Of a DNA stretch of 64,000 nt, positions 22,003 through 30,744 are shown piece by piece. The stretch comes from Azohydromonas australica DSM 1124. Lineage in GTDB: Bacteria > Pseudomonadota > Gammaproteobacteria > Burkholderiales > Burkholderiaceae_C. The first letter of the stretch is position 1. Every line of letters begins with the position of its first letter. The stretch lies in assembly GCF_000430725.1 (NCBI RefSeq), contig NZ_KE387204.1, forward strand, positions 255,241 to 319,240, in the 5' to 3' direction. Made by a program: the position numbers and the translations under genes. The notes beneath the pieces were generated by a model that was given only the letters and a program-made list of their open reading frames with translations, did not search any database and had not been told where the DNA came from.

Positions 22003-23085
22003 ATGGAGACCTTCTACGAGGTGATGCGGCGCCAGGGCATCTCGCGGCGCAGCTTTCTCAAATACTGCTCGCTGACTGCGACCTCGCTGGGCCTGGGCCC
22101 GGCCTTCGTGCCGCAGATCGCCCACGCGATGGAGACCAAGCCGCGCACGCCGGTGCTGTGGCTGCACGGGTTGGAGTGCACCTGCTGCTCCGAGAGCTTC
22201 ATCCGCAGCGCGCACCCGCTGGCCAAGGACGTGGTGCTGTCCATGCTCTCGCTGGACTACGACGACGTGCTGATGGCCGCCGCCGGCCACCAGGCCGAGG
22301 CCATCCTCGAAGAGGTGATGACCAAGTACAAGGGCAACTACATCCTGGCCGTGGAGGGCAACCCGCCGCTGAACCAGGACGGCATGAGCTGCATCATCGG
22401 CGGCCGGCCCTTCGTGGAGCAGCTCAAGCACGTGGCCAAGGACGCCAAGGCCGTCATCTCCTGGGGCTCCTGCGCCTCGTGGGGCTGCGTGCAGGCGGCC
22501 AAGCCCAACCCGACGCGCGCGGTGCCGGTGCACCAGGTCATCACCGACAAGCCCATCATCAAGGTGCCGGGCTGCCCGCCGATCGCCGAGGTAATGACGG
22601 GCGTCATCACCTACATGCTGACCTTCGACCGCATCCCAGAGCTCGACCGCCAGGGCCGGCCGAAGATGTTCTACAGCCAGCGCATCCACGACAAGTGCTA
22701 CCGCCGGCCGCACTTCGACGCCGGGCAGTTCGTCGAGGCCTGGGACGACGAGTCCGCGCGCAAGGGCTACTGCCTCTACAAGGTCGGCTGCAAGGGCCCC
22801 ACCACCTACAACGCCTGCGCCACCGTGCAGTGGAACGCCGGCACGAGCTTCCCGATCAAGGCCGGCCACGGCTGCATCGGCTGCTCCGAGGACGGCTTCT
22901 GGGACAAGGGCTCGTTCTACGAGCGCCTCAGCGGCATCCACCAGTTCGGCATCGAGGCCAACGCCGACAAGGTGGGCATGACCGCCGCCGGCGCCGTGGG
23001 CGCGGCCGTGACGGCGCATGCGGCCGTCTCGGCCATCAAGCGCGCCTCCGTCAAGCACGACGCCGCGGCCAACACGCAGCCCTGA
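22003..23085 (+). CDS. hoxK: membrane-bound [NiFe]-hydrogenase small subunit (group 1d, O2-tolerant)
   Basis: 360 residues. The N-terminus carries a Tat signal (SRRSFLK, residues 14-20) with probable cleavage after AHA42. The mature protein begins [24 protein letters not shown] supplies mature C17, C19 and C20, and [13 protein letters not shown] supplies C115 and C120. The extra C19 and C120 are the hallmark of the [4Fe-3S] cluster in oxygen-tolerant hydrogenases. A C-terminal hydrophobic helix (about 325-345) anchors it to the membrane near cytochrome b. It passes electrons from the NiFe site in HoxG to HoxZ on the periplasmic side. GGGAG precedes the ATG. A hairpin repeat follows the stop. 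Confidence 0.97.
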   Translation: METFYEVMRRQGISRRSFLKYCSLTATSLGLGPAFVPQIAHAMETKPRTPVLWLHGLECTCCSESFIRSAHPLAKDVVLSMLSLDYDDVLMAAAGHQAEAILEEVMTKYKGNYILAVEGNPPLNQDGMSCIIGGRPFVEQLKHVAKDAKAVISWGSCASWGCVQAAKPNPTRAVPVHQVITDKPIIKVPGCPPIAEVMTGVITYMLTFDRIPELDRQGRPKMFYSQRIHDKCYRRPHFDAGQFVEAWDDESARKGYCLYKVGCKGPTTYNACATVQWNAGTSFPIKAGHGCIGCSEDGFWDKGSFYERLSGIHQFGIEANADKVGMTAAGAVGAAVTAHAAVSAIKRASVKHDAAANTQP

Positions 23086-23096
23086 ACGCTGAGCGC

Positions 23097-23170
23097 CCGT
23101 TCGCCCTGAGCCTGTCGAAGTCCCGCAGCCCCGCCGGCACGCAGGGCTTCGACAGGCTCAGCCCGAACGG
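23097..23170. repeat. 74-bp inverted repeat (TTCGCCCTGAG type) between hoxK and hoxG
   Basis: Arms of 24 nt at 23097-23120 and 23147-23170 match at 23 positions; the core is GAGCCTGTCGAAG / CTTCGACAGGCTC. The loop is 26 nt. A related shorter copy lies at 50493-50532. This repeat type is a common extragenic palindrome in Comamonadaceae and could form a strong hairpin in the hoxKG message. Confidence 0.7.
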
Positions 23171-23196
23171 GACCCGGAACACCAAGAAAGCCCGCC

Positions 23197-25053
23197 ATGA
23201 CCAGCTACGCCACCCAAGGCTTCAACCTTGACGACAGCGGCCGCCGCATCGTCGTCGATCCCGTCACCCGCATCGAGGGCCACATGCGATGCGAGGTCAA
23301 CCTGGACGCCAACAACGTCATCCGCAACGCCGTGTCCACCGGCACCATGTGGCGCGGCCTGGAGGTGATCCTCAAGGGCCGCGACCCGCGTGACGCCTGG
23401 GCCTTCGTCGAGCGCATCTGCGGCGTGTGCACCGGCTGCCACGCGCTGGCCTCGGTGCGCGCGGTGGAGGATGCGCTGGGCATCAAGGTTCCCCGCAACG
23501 CGCACCTCATCCGCGAGATGATGGCCAAGACGCTGCAGGTGCACGACCACGTCGTCCACTTCTACCACCTGCACGCGCTGGACTGGGTGGACGTGGTCTC
23601 GGCCCTGAAGGCCGACCCCAAGAAGACCAGCGAGCTGCAGCAGCTGGTGTCGCCCTCTCACCCGCTGTCCTCGCCGGGCTACTTCCGCGACATCCAGAAC
23701 CGCCTGAAGAAGTTCGTGGAAAGCGGCCAGCTCGGCCCCTTCATGAACGGCTACTGGGGCAACAAGGCCTACATCCTGCCGGCCGAGGCCAACCTGATGG
23801 CCGTGACGCACTACCTGGAGGCGCTGGACCTGCAGAAGGAGTGGGTCAAGATCCACACCATCTTCGGCGGCAAGAACCCGCACCCGAACTACCTCGTGGG
23901 CGGCGTGCCCTGCGCCATCAACCTCGACGGCAACGGCGCCGTGGGTGCACCCATCACGATGGACCGCCTGAACTTCATCAAGGCGCGCATCGACGAGATG
24001 GTGGAGTTCAACAAGAACGTCTACCTGCCCGACGTGCTGGCCATCGGCACGCTGTACAAGCAGGCCGGCTGGCTGCACGGCGGCGGCCTGGCGGCGACCA
24101 ACGTCAGCGACTACGGCGAGTACCCCAAGGTCAACTACGACAAGTCGACCGATCAACTGCCCGGCGGCGCGATCCTGGGCGGCAACTGGGACGAGATCCA
24201 CCCGGTGGACCCGCGCGACCCGGAACAGATCCAGGAGTTCGTCGCCCACAGCTGGTACAAGTACGCCGACGAGTCCAAGGGCCTGCACCCCTGGGACGGC
24301 GTCACCGAGCCCAACTTCGAGCTCGGCGCCAGGACCAAGGGCAGCAAGACCAACATCGAGCAGATCGACGAGAGCGCCAAGTACTCGTGGATCAAGGCCC
24401 CGCGCTGGCGCGGCCACGCCATGGAGGTGGGCCCGCTGTCGCGCTACATCCTGGCCTACGCCCACGCGAAGAAGGGCAACAAGTACGCGCAGCGCCCCAA
24501 GGCGCAGCTGGAGTACGCGGCCGAGATGATCAACAGCGCTTTCCCCAAGGCGCTGGGCCTGCCCACCACCGACTACACGCTCAAGCAGATGCTGCCCTCG
24601 ACCATCGGCCGCACGCTGGCGCGCTGCCTGGAGAGCCAGTACTGCGGCGAGATGATGGTGGAGGACTGGGGCGACCTGGTCGGCAACATCAAGGCCGGCG
24701 ACACCGCCACGGCCAACGTCGAGAAGTGGGACCCGGCGACCTGGCCCAAGGAGGCCAAGGGCGTGGGCCTGGTGGCCGCGCCGCGCGGCCAGCTCGGCCA
24801 CTGGATCCGCATCAAGGACGGCAGGATCGAGAACTACCAGTGCGTGGTGCCCACCACCTGGAACGGCAGCCCGCGCGACGCCAAGGGCCAGATCGGCGCC
24901 TTCGAGGCCGCGCTGATCGGCACGCCGATGGTCAACGCGGAGCAGCCGGTGGAGATCCTGCGCACGCTGCACTCCTTCGACCCCTGCCTGGCCTGCTCCA
25001 CCCACGTGATGAGCGAGGACGGCCGCGAGCTGACCTCGGTGAAGGTGCGCTGA
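23197..25053 (+). CDS. hoxG: membrane-bound [NiFe]-hydrogenase large subunit
   Basis: 618 residues, the usual length for HoxG. The N-terminal L1 motif [14 protein letters not shown] provides C75 and C78. The C-terminal motif DPCLACSTH provides C597 and C600, and the 15-residue tail [15 protein letters not shown] after H603 is the extension removed by the HoxM protease once nickel is inserted. It binds the Ni-Fe(CN)2CO site and oxidises H2. It carries no signal peptide and is exported with HoxK via Tat. It is separated from hoxK by a hairpin-forming repeat, so its translation depends on its own initiation at 23197. Confidence 0.97.
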   Translation: MTSYATQGFNLDDSGRRIVVDPVTRIEGHMRCEVNLDANNVIRNAVSTGTMWRGLEVILKGRDPRDAWAFVERICGVCTGCHALASVRAVEDALGIKVPRNAHLIREMMAKTLQVHDHVVHFYHLHALDWVDVVSALKADPKKTSELQQLVSPSHPLSSPGYFRDIQNRLKKFVESGQLGPFMNGYWGNKAYILPAEANLMAVTHYLEALDLQKEWVKIHTIFGGKNPHPNYLVGGVPCAINLDGNGAVGAPITMDRLNFIKARIDEMVEFNKNVYLPDVLAIGTLYKQAGWLHGGGLAATNVSDYGEYPKVNYDKSTDQLPGGAILGGNWDEIHPVDPRDPEQIQEFVAHSWYKYADESKGLHPWDGVTEPNFELGARTKGSKTNIEQIDESAKYSWIKAPRWRGHAMEVGPLSRYILAYAHAKKGNKYAQRPKAQLEYAAEMINSAFPKALGLPTTDYTLKQMLPSTIGRTLARCLESQYCGEMMVEDWGDLVGNIKAGDTATANVEKWDPATWPKEAKGVGLVAAPRGQLGHWIRIKDGRIENYQCVVPTTWNGSPRDAKGQIGAFEAALIGTPMVNAEQPVEILRTLHSFDPCLACSTHVMSEDGRELTSVKVR

Positions 25054-25079
25054 CAACTGCGCGACGCAAGGAGAACGAC

Positions 25080-25667
25080 ATGAAGACTTCCCGCATCCTG
25101 TCGCGCGCCGCTGCCGCGCTGGCCCTGGCCGGCGCCGCCGGCACCGCCGCCGCGCATCCCGGCCACGCCGAGGGCCTGGCCGCCGGCCTGGCGCACCCGT
25201 TCCTGGGCCTGGACCACCTGCTGGCCATGCTGGCCGTGGGCCTGTGGTCGGCGCGCGCGCTGCCCGCCGAACGCCGCTGGCAGGGCCCGGCCGTGTTCGT
25301 GGCCGCCATGCTGGCCGCGGCGCTGGCCGCGCTGGCCGGCGTGGCGCTGCCGGGCGTGGAGATCGCCATCGCCGCCAGCGTGATGCTGTGCGGCGTGCTC
25401 GTGGCCCAGGGCCGCGCGCTGGGCACCAACACCGGCCTGGCACTGGTGGCGCTGGCCGCGCTGGCGCACGGCCTGGCCCACGGCGCCGAGGCGCCGGCCG
25501 GCGGCTTCGCGCTCTACGCCGCGGGCTTCGTCGCTGCCACGGCCGCGCTGCACGGCGCCGGCCTGGTGCTGGCGGTGCGCGCGCAACGTCTGCCCGCCCT
25601 GGCCTGGACCGTCACCGGCGCCGCGCTGGGTGCCGGCGGCCTGGCGATGCTGGCCGCGCGCATCTGA
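25080..25667 (+). CDS. hupE: HupE/UreJ-family nickel permease
   Basis: 195 residues with a signal-like first helix (about 5-25, ending TAAA) and six further helices. HPFLGLDHLLAMLAVGLWSA is the family signature (H-P-x3-G-x-D-H), thought to bind nickel; a second histidine cluster is ALAHGLAHGAEAPAGG. It should mediate nickel entry for hydrogenase assembly. AAGGAGAACGAC precedes the ATG at 25080. It lies between hoxG and hoxZ, as in rhizobial hup clusters; the Ralstonia order has no gene here. Confidence 0.92.
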   Translation: MKTSRILSRAAAALALAGAAGTAAAHPGHAEGLAAGLAHPFLGLDHLLAMLAVGLWSARALPAERRWQGPAVFVAAMLAAALAALAGVALPGVEIAIAASVMLCGVLVAQGRALGTNTGLALVALAALAHGLAHGAEAPAGGFALYAAGFVAATAALHGAGLVLAVRAQRLPALAWTVTGAALGAGGLAMLAARI

Positions 25668-25704
25668 CCTGACTCACGCCAACAAGACCCACGAGGAGAC
25701 CGCC

Positions 25705-26433
25705 ATGTCCGCCGTCCCCAAGGAGCTGCGCAACCTGCCCGGCGCGGATGCGCACGAGCTGGTGCGGGCCACGCCCATCCGCTCGGTCTACGTGTACGAG
25801 GCGCCGGTGCGGCTGTGGCACTGGATGAACGCCCTGTCCATCACGGTGCTGGCCGTCACCGGCTACCTGATCGGCTCGCCGCTGCCGACCATGCCCGGCG
25901 AGGCCAGCGACCATTTCCTGATGGGCTACATCCGCTTCGCGCACTTCGCCGCGGGCTACCTGTTCGCCGTCGGCATGCTCGGCCGCGTGTACTGGGCGCT
26001 GGTGGGCAACCACCACGCGCGCGAGCTGTTCACGGTGCCGATCTTCAGCAAGGCCTACTGGCTGGACATCGTGATGATGTTCAAGTGGTATGCCTTCCTG
26101 ATCCCACAGCCCAACCGCTACGTGGGCCACAACCCGCTGGCGCGCTTCGCGATGTTCTTCGTGTTCGTGCTGCTGTCGGTATTCATGATCGTCAGCGGCT
26201 TCGCCCTCTACGGCGAGGGCCTGGGCATGGGCTCGTGGGCGGATAAAGCCTTCGGCTGGCTGATCCCGCTGATGGGCCAGTCGCAGGACGTGCACACCTG
26301 GCACCACCTGGGGCTGTGGGTGATGGTGATCTTCGTGGTCCTGCACGTCTACGCCGCCATCCGCGAGGACATCATGGGCCGCCAGAGCGTGGTGAGCACC
26401 ATGGTCTCCGGCTACCGCACCTTCAAGGACTGA
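25705..26433 (+). CDS. hoxZ: hydrogenase cytochrome b subunit
   Basis: 242 residues, four membrane helices. Heme-binding histidines are seen in VRLWHWMNALSI, RFAHFAAGYLF, DVHTWHHLGLWV and VVLHVYAAIRED, the pattern of Ni/Fe-hydrogenase b-type cytochromes. It receives electrons from HoxK, passes them to the quinone pool and anchors the enzyme in the inner membrane. CGAGGAGAC precedes the ATG. It is followed 11 nt later by the maturation protease. Confidence 0.95.
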   Translation: MSAVPKELRNLPGADAHELVRATPIRSVYVYEAPVRLWHWMNALSITVLAVTGYLIGSPLPTMPGEASDHFLMGYIRFAHFAAGYLFAVGMLGRVYWALVGNHHARELFTVPIFSKAYWLDIVMMFKWYAFLIPQPNRYVGHNPLARFAMFFVFVLLSVFMIVSGFALYGEGLGMGSWADKAFGWLIPLMGQSQDVHTWHHLGLWVMVIFVVLHVYAAIREDIMGRQSVVSTMVSGYRTFKD

Positions 26434-26444
26434 GAGGCGCCGCG

Positions 26445-27113
26445 ATGGACACCCGGGCTGTACCGTCCACCGCCGCCGACCCTTGCGCCGAGGGCTACGC
26501 GCCCATCGTCGTGCTGGGCATCGGCAACCTGCTCTGGGCCGACGAGGGTTTCGGCATCCGCTGCGTCGAGGCACTGGGGCAGCGCTACGCGTTCGCCGAG
26601 CACGTGCAGCTCGTGGACGGCGGCACGCAGGGCCTGTACCTGCTGCACTACGTCCAGGGCGCGAAGCAGCTGCTGATCTTCGACGCCATCGACTACGGGC
26701 TGCCCCCGGGCACGCTCAAGGTGATCGAGGACGACGAGGTGCCGCGCTTCCTCGGCGCCAAGAAGATGAGCCTGCACCAGACCGGCTTCCAGGAAGTGCT
26801 GTCGCTGGCGCAGCTCACCGGCCACTACCCCGAGCGCGTGCTGCTCGTCGGCTGCCAGCCCGAGGAGCTGGAGGACTACGGCGGCAGCCTGCGTTCGAGC
26901 GTGCGCCTGGCGCTGGAGGACGCGCTCGCGCTGGGCCTGCAGGCGCTGCGCGACTGGGGCGCCGAGCCCCGGCCGCGCACGGGCGCGCAGGCCGACGCCG
27001 ACAGCGGCGTGACGCTGCCCTCGCTGGCGCTGGAGCGCTACGAGGGCGAGCGCCCCAGCGCCGAGGCCGCCTGCCGCGTCGGCGACGCGCGCTTCATTCC
27101 CGCGGCGGAGTAG
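26445..27113 (+). CDS. hoxM: hydrogenase maturation endopeptidase
   Basis: 222 residues. The HyaD/HupD fold is clear: VVLGIGNLLWADEGFGIRCV with the nickel-sensing Glu, LLIFDAIDYG with the Asp, and MSLHQTGFQEVL with the His. It senses nickel in pre-HoxG and cuts after the histidine of DPCLACSTH. An unconserved tail of about 45 residues after ALRDWGAEP is longer than in many homologues. It starts 11 nt after hoxZ and is followed after four bases by hoxL. Confidence 0.93.
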   Translation: MDTRAVPSTAADPCAEGYAPIVVLGIGNLLWADEGFGIRCVEALGQRYAFAEHVQLVDGGTQGLYLLHYVQGAKQLLIFDAIDYGLPPGTLKVIEDDEVPRFLGAKKMSLHQTGFQEVLSLAQLTGHYPERVLLVGCQPEELEDYGGSLRSSVRLALEDALALGLQALRDWGAEPRPRTGAQADADSGVTLPSLALERYEGERPSAEAACRVGDARFIPAAE

Positions 27114-27117
27114 CGCC

Positions 27118-27438
27118 ATGTGCATCGGCATTCCCATGCAGGTGCTCGACGCCCGCGAGCGGCGCGCCCTGGTGTTGGGCCGCGGCGAGCAGCGCGAGAT
27201 CGACACGGCGCTCGTGGGCGACGTGGCCCCGGGCGAGTGGCTGCTCGTGTTCCTGGACGCCGCGCGCGAGCGCATCGACGCGCAGCGCGCCGCCGAGGTC
27301 AACGCCGCGCTGGACCTGCTGGCCGGCGCGCTCGGCGGCCAGTCCCTGTTCGCCGACGACCCCGGCTTCGCGCTGCCCTCGGCCATGAGCGTCCACGAGG
27401 TGGCCGCGCTGGCCGGTGCCGGCCCGAAGCCGGATTGA
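27118..27438 (+). CDS. hoxL: HypC/HupF-family hydrogenase-specific chaperone
   Basis: 106 residues beginning MCIGIPMQV; the Cys at position 2 is the essential residue of the HypC family, which carries the Fe(CN)2CO group and binds the large-subunit precursor. The second half is a family-typical OB-fold (LVGDVAPGEWLLVFLDAARE) plus a longer alanine-rich helix. The separate general HypC lies at 33501-33746, so this copy is the dedicated HoxL/HupF type. A hairpin follows before hoxO. Confidence 0.9.
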   Translation: MCIGIPMQVLDARERRALVLGRGEQREIDTALVGDVAPGEWLLVFLDAARERIDAQRAAEVNAALDLLAGALGGQSLFADDPGFALPSAMSVHEVAALAGAGPKPD

Positions 27439-27444
27439 GTTTCA

Positions 27445-27474
27445 CGAGGGGGCTCACCTCCGGTGAGCGCCTCG
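27445..27474 (+). repeat. intercistronic hairpin between hoxL and hoxO
   Basis: CGAGG (27445-27449) and GCTCACC (27452-27458) pair with GGTGAGC (27462-27468) and CCTCG (27470-27474), giving a 12-bp interrupted stem with a 3-nt loop and no T tract. It may be a weak attenuator or a message-processing point inside the operon. Confidence 0.45.
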
Positions 27475-27496
27475 TCCGCAAATGGAAGTACCTGCC

Positions 27497-27982
27497 ATGA
27501 CCCAAGCTGCTGTCCCGACGGCTGTCTCCACCGCACCCGCCGAACCCGACACGCCCGGCGTGATCTGCAACCTCGTGGCGCGCCACGGCGCCGAGTGGGT
27601 GGACGAGAGCTCGCTCGATGCCTGGGTGGCCGGCGCGGGCGACCGCGTGCTGCTGCTGGCTGGCGACCCGGTGCGCTTTCCCGAGGGGCTGGACGTGGCG
27701 GTGGTGCTGCCCGAAGTCCGGCGCGCGCTGGGCGGGCGCTTCTCCATCGGCGTGGCGCGCCGCTCGGCCGAGGCGGCCGTGGCGCGCCACTTTGGCTCCA
27801 ACCGCTGGCCCTCGCTGGTGTTCGTGCGCGACGGTAGCTACGTCCACACGCTGCCCGGCATGCACGATTGGGACGACTTCGTCACCCGCGTGCACGAGGC
27901 GCTGGCACTGCCTCCCTCCCGCATTCCCGGCATCGGCATCGCCGTGGTGAGCGCCGACGCCGGCTCCGCCTGCGCCTCCTGA
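27497..27982 (+). CDS. hoxO: HoxO/HyaE-family thioredoxin-like chaperone
   Basis: 161 residues. The central part (about 35-145) has the HyaE/HupG fold: VLLLAGDPVRFPEGLDVAVV, FSIGVARRSAEAAVARHFG and NRWPSLVFVRDGSYVHTLPG. The family resembles thioredoxin but lacks the CxxC pair, as here. It binds the small subunit together with HoxQ and shields its clusters and signal peptide before export. The ATG at 27497 was chosen; an ATG five codons upstream (27482) is also open. Confidence 0.9.
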   Translation: MTQAAVPTAVSTAPAEPDTPGVICNLVARHGAEWVDESSLDAWVAGAGDRVLLLAGDPVRFPEGLDVAVVLPEVRRALGGRFSIGVARRSAEAAVARHFGSNRWPSLVFVRDGSYVHTLPGMHDWDDFVTRVHEALALPPSRIPGIGIAVVSADAGSACAS

Positions 27983-27995
27983 AGCAAGGACCGCC

Positions 27996-28898
27996 ATGAA
28001 GGCCTTTCCCATTCCTGTCGTTCCCTTCGGCCCCGGCAGCCAGGTCGAGGACGAGACGCTGAACTACATGTCCATGCCCCAGGGCATGGACACCTACCGC
28101 GCGCCGCCGCTGCCCGAGCCCGAGGAGCTGGCCGGGCACGCGGGCGCGCACGCCGTGCTGCGCGAGACGCTGCGCGCGCTGGAGCTGGTCGGCCGCCAGG
28201 GCGGCACGCGCTGCGTGACGCTGGCCGGGCTGGCGGCCGAGGATCTGGCGCTGCTCAACCAGGTGATGGGCGAGGGCGAGGTCAGCGCCCGCGTGCTGCC
28301 CGGCGCAGAGGGCGGGCGCGAGGTGCAGGTGCAGGAGTCGGTGTTCGCCGGCGTCTGGCGCGTCACGGTGGTGGACGAGGGCGGCCTGGTGCGCGACCAC
28401 CTGGAGGTGGGCGCCGTGCCGCAGGTGCTGCGCGACGCCGCGGCGGCGGACTCGGCGCTGTTCATCGCGCCGGCGCTGCCCGATCCGCTGCCGGCCGAGG
28501 TGATGAACGCGCCGCAGCTGATCGGGGAGATCGAGGACGCCTCGCGCCGCCGGGTGCCCGGCGCCGAGGCGCACGTGGTGAACCTCACGCTGCTGCCGGT
28601 GTCGCCGATGGACATCGCGCTCATCGACCACCGCCTGGGCACGGGCCGGGTGCTGATCCTCTCGCGCGGCTACGGCAACTGCCGCATCACCAACACCGGG
28701 CTGCGCCACGGCTGGCGGGTCGTCTACTACAACTCGCAGGACGCGGTGATCCTCAACACCGTCGAGCTCACCGACATGCCGCAGGCCGCCTGCGCGGCGC
28801 CCGATGACCTGCAGGACTCGCACGAGCGGCTGCAGGACGTGCTGCGCTGGGTCGAGGGCCTGGAAGACGCGGCCGGCACGCCGCGGAGGCCGTCGTGA
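27996..28898 (+). CDS. hoxQ: HoxQ/HyaF (HupH)-family hydrogenase assembly protein
   Basis: 300 residues. Family marks are YMSMPQGMDTYRAPPLPEPE near the start, PAEVMNAPQLIGEIEDASRR in the middle and LSRGYGNCRITNTGLRHGWR near 230-250. It works with HoxO in small-subunit maturation, which matters most in oxygen-tolerant enzymes. GCAAGGACCGCC precedes the ATG. It overlaps hoxR by one base (TGATG). Confidence 0.93.
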   Translation: MKAFPIPVVPFGPGSQVEDETLNYMSMPQGMDTYRAPPLPEPEELAGHAGAHAVLRETLRALELVGRQGGTRCVTLAGLAAEDLALLNQVMGEGEVSARVLPGAEGGREVQVQESVFAGVWRVTVVDEGGLVRDHLEVGAVPQVLRDAAAADSALFIAPALPDPLPAEVMNAPQLIGEIEDASRRRVPGAEAHVVNLTLLPVSPMDIALIDHRLGTGRVLILSRGYGNCRITNTGLRHGWRVVYYNSQDAVILNTVELTDMPQAACAAPDDLQDSHERLQDVLRWVEGLEDAAGTPRRPS

Positions 28899-29116
28899 TG
28901 GAAGCCGTCCGTTTCGAAGGCAGCTACCTGGGCGACCGCAGCCGCCTGGCGGCCGAGACCCGGCTGGAATGCAAGATCTGCTGGTGGGTGTACGACCCCG
29001 CGCACGGCGACGACACCTGGCAGATCCCGCCCGGCACCGCCTTCACCGCGCTGCCCGCGCACTGGCGCTGCCCGGTGTGCGACGGGGACGCGGAGCAGTT
29101 CATGGTGGTGGATTGA
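28898..29116 (+). CDS. hoxR: hydrogenase-associated rubredoxin
   Basis: 72 residues. Two iron-binding pairs, CKICWWVYDP and WRCPVCDGD, give the rubredoxin Fe(Cys)4 site, with an intervening TWQIPPGTAFTALPAHW. The second loop lacks the usual Gly after the first pair (CKICW), as in HupI/HoxR proteins. It is thought to help build the unusual proximal cluster of HoxK under oxygen. ATG 28898 was chosen; a GTG immediately before it (28895) is also open. Confidence 0.93.
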   Translation: MEAVRFEGSYLGDRSRLAAETRLECKICWWVYDPAHGDDTWQIPPGTAFTALPAHWRCPVCDGDAEQFMVVD

Positions 29117-29134
29117 GAAGTTGAGCCCACGCCC

Positions 29135-29647
29135 ATGCAGCGCGTAGCCCTCCTCGCCGCCGCCTTCGAGCACATCGCCCGCACCCGCATGGCGGGCGTG
29201 CCGCTGCTGCACGCGGCCCTGCGCACCGAGGCCGTGGGCTTCCAGCCGCAGGCCGACGACGACGGGGAGGCGGGGCTGCTGGGCGTGCTCGTCACGCCCT
29301 GGTTCATGAACCTGCTGTGGTTGCCCGGCGCGCAGGCGGCGCCGCTGGCCCTGGGCGCGACGCGCCCGCGGCGCCTGGGCGGCGAGACGCTGTCCTTCCT
29401 CGGCGGCGAGGAGGACGGCTGCCGCTTCGAGGCCTGCTCGCTGTTCTCTCCCATGTTCGAGTTCGCCGACCAGGCCGCCGCGCGCGCCGTGGCGCTGGCG
29501 GCGCTGGAACACCTGCGCCAGCCGCAAACCGCCACCGCCGTCGCCGCTGCGCCCGCCGTGAAGGCCACCCCAGCGCCCGCGGCCCCGGGCGCGCCCACCC
29601 GGCGCGGCCTGCTCTTCGGCCGCCGCGCCGCCGAGGCCGCGCGATGA
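29135..29647 (+). CDS. hoxT: HoxT/HupJ-family assembly chaperone (HybE domain)
   Basis: 170 residues. The HybE domain covers about 8-130 with RTRMAGVPLLHAALRTEAVG, LGVLVTPWFMNLLWLPG and FEACSLFSPMFEFADQAAAR, all diagnostic. The tail is alanine/proline-rich and ends in basic residues. The protein assists export or assembly of the hydrogenase precursors. No rubredoxin is fused to it, unlike some homologues. Its stop overlaps hoxV by four bases (ATGA). Confidence 0.88.
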   Translation: MQRVALLAAAFEHIARTRMAGVPLLHAALRTEAVGFQPQADDDGEAGLLGVLVTPWFMNLLWLPGAQAAPLALGATRPRRLGGETLSFLGGEEDGCRFEACSLFSPMFEFADQAAARAVALAALEHLRQPQTATAVAAAPAVKATPAPAAPGAPTRRGLLFGRRAAEAAR

Positions 29648-30744
29648 CTTCGCTCGACACGCTGAGCGGCCGGCTGGTGCTCAGCCCGGGCCAGCCGCTG
29701 CCCAACATCCAGCGCCAGGGCGTGCGCCGCGCCGAGCGGCTCGCGGTGGGCCGTCCCGCCGCGGCCGCGCCCGCGCTGCTGGGCACGCTGTTCACGCTGT
29801 GCGGGCATGCGCACACGCTCACCGCCCGGCGCGCCGTCGAGGCCGCGCGCGCGGCGACCGGCACCGCGCTGGCGCCGCCCGCGCTCGCGGACCGGCGCGT
29901 GCTGCAGCTGCGCACGGCGCAGGAGCAGCTGCGCCGCCTTCTGGTCGATGCGCCCCCGGTGGCCGGCCTGGCTGGGGCCACGCCCGCCATGCTGCAGCGC
30001 TGCCCGCTGTGGCAGCCCGGACCCGATGCCGACGCGGTGCTGGCCTCGCTGCGCGCCTGGATGGAGGAGGACCTGCTCTCCATGCCGCTGCCCGACTGGC
30101 TGGCCGCCTGGGAGGCGGACGGTGCCGGCTGGCTCAAGGCCTGGACCGCGCAGGCGCGCAGCCCCGTGGCACGGCTGCTGCGCCGGCTCTGGCCCTGGGG
30201 CGCGCCCCTGCGCACGCCGCACCGCGCGCTGCGGCTGGACGCGCACGACGGCTCGGCCGCGGCGCTGGCCGCGCGGCTGGCGGCCGAGGCCCCGCTGCAG
30301 GGCGGCGCGGCCGTGCCATATGCCACGGGCCCCTGGTGCCGCGCGCACGGGCGCGACGCGGCCGGCGCGGACAATGCCTGGATGTTGTTTGCCAGCCGCC
30401 TGAGTGACCTGGTCCGCCTCGCCAGCCCCGACGGCCCGGCCTCGGGCGCGGACACCCTGTCCAGCGGCGCGCTGAGCGTGGACGAGCGCACCGGCCTGGC
30501 CTGGACCGAGACCGCGCGCGGACTGCTGGTGCACCGCATCGCGCTGACGCCGCAGGACAGCGTCGCCGCCTGCCGCGTGGTCTCGCCCACCGACTGGAAT
30601 TTCGACCCGCACGGCCCCGCCGCCACGGCGCTGCAAGGCGTGCGCGAGCTGCCGGTGCTGCAGTCGCTGGTGCTGGCCTTCGACCCCTGCGTCGCCTGGG
30701 AGTCCCACGCGCGCGAACCGAGCGAGGAGGGCGCCCATGCATGA
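29644..30744 (+). CDS. hoxV: HoxV/HupK scaffold, degenerate large-subunit paralogue
   Basis: 366 residues. It keeps the outline of a hydrogenase large subunit but not its metal site. The region matching L1 reads FTLCGHAHTLTARRAVEA, with one Cys where HoxG has CGVCTGC. The C-terminus has VLAFDPCVAWESHAREP, where HoxG has DPCLACSTH, so the second Cys is lost. HupK/HoxV is proposed to be a scaffold that carries the Fe(CN)2CO group before transfer to the large subunit. It overlaps hoxT and hypA at its two ends. Confidence 0.9.
   Translation: MTSLDTLSGRLVLSPGQPLPNIQRQGVRRAERLAVGRPAAAAPALLGTLFTLCGHAHTLTARRAVEAARAATGTALAPPALADRRVLQLRTAQEQLRRLLVDAPPVAGLAGATPAMLQRCPLWQPGPDADAVLASLRAWMEEDLLSMPLPDWLAAWEADGAGWLKAWTAQARSPVARLLRRLWPWGAPLRTPHRALRLDAHDGSAAALAARLAAEAPLQGGAAVPYATGPWCRAHGRDAAGADNAWMLFASRLSDLVRLASPDGPASGADTLSSGALSVDERTGLAWTETARGLLVHRIALTPQDSVAACRVVSPTDWNFDPHGPAATALQGVRELPVLQSLVLAFDPCVAWESHAREPSEEGAHA

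Noticed and set aside
27118-27438. A second hypC of identical role
   Set aside because: Position beside hoxM, length of 106 residues and a separate hypC at 33501 point to the dedicated HoxL/HupF form.
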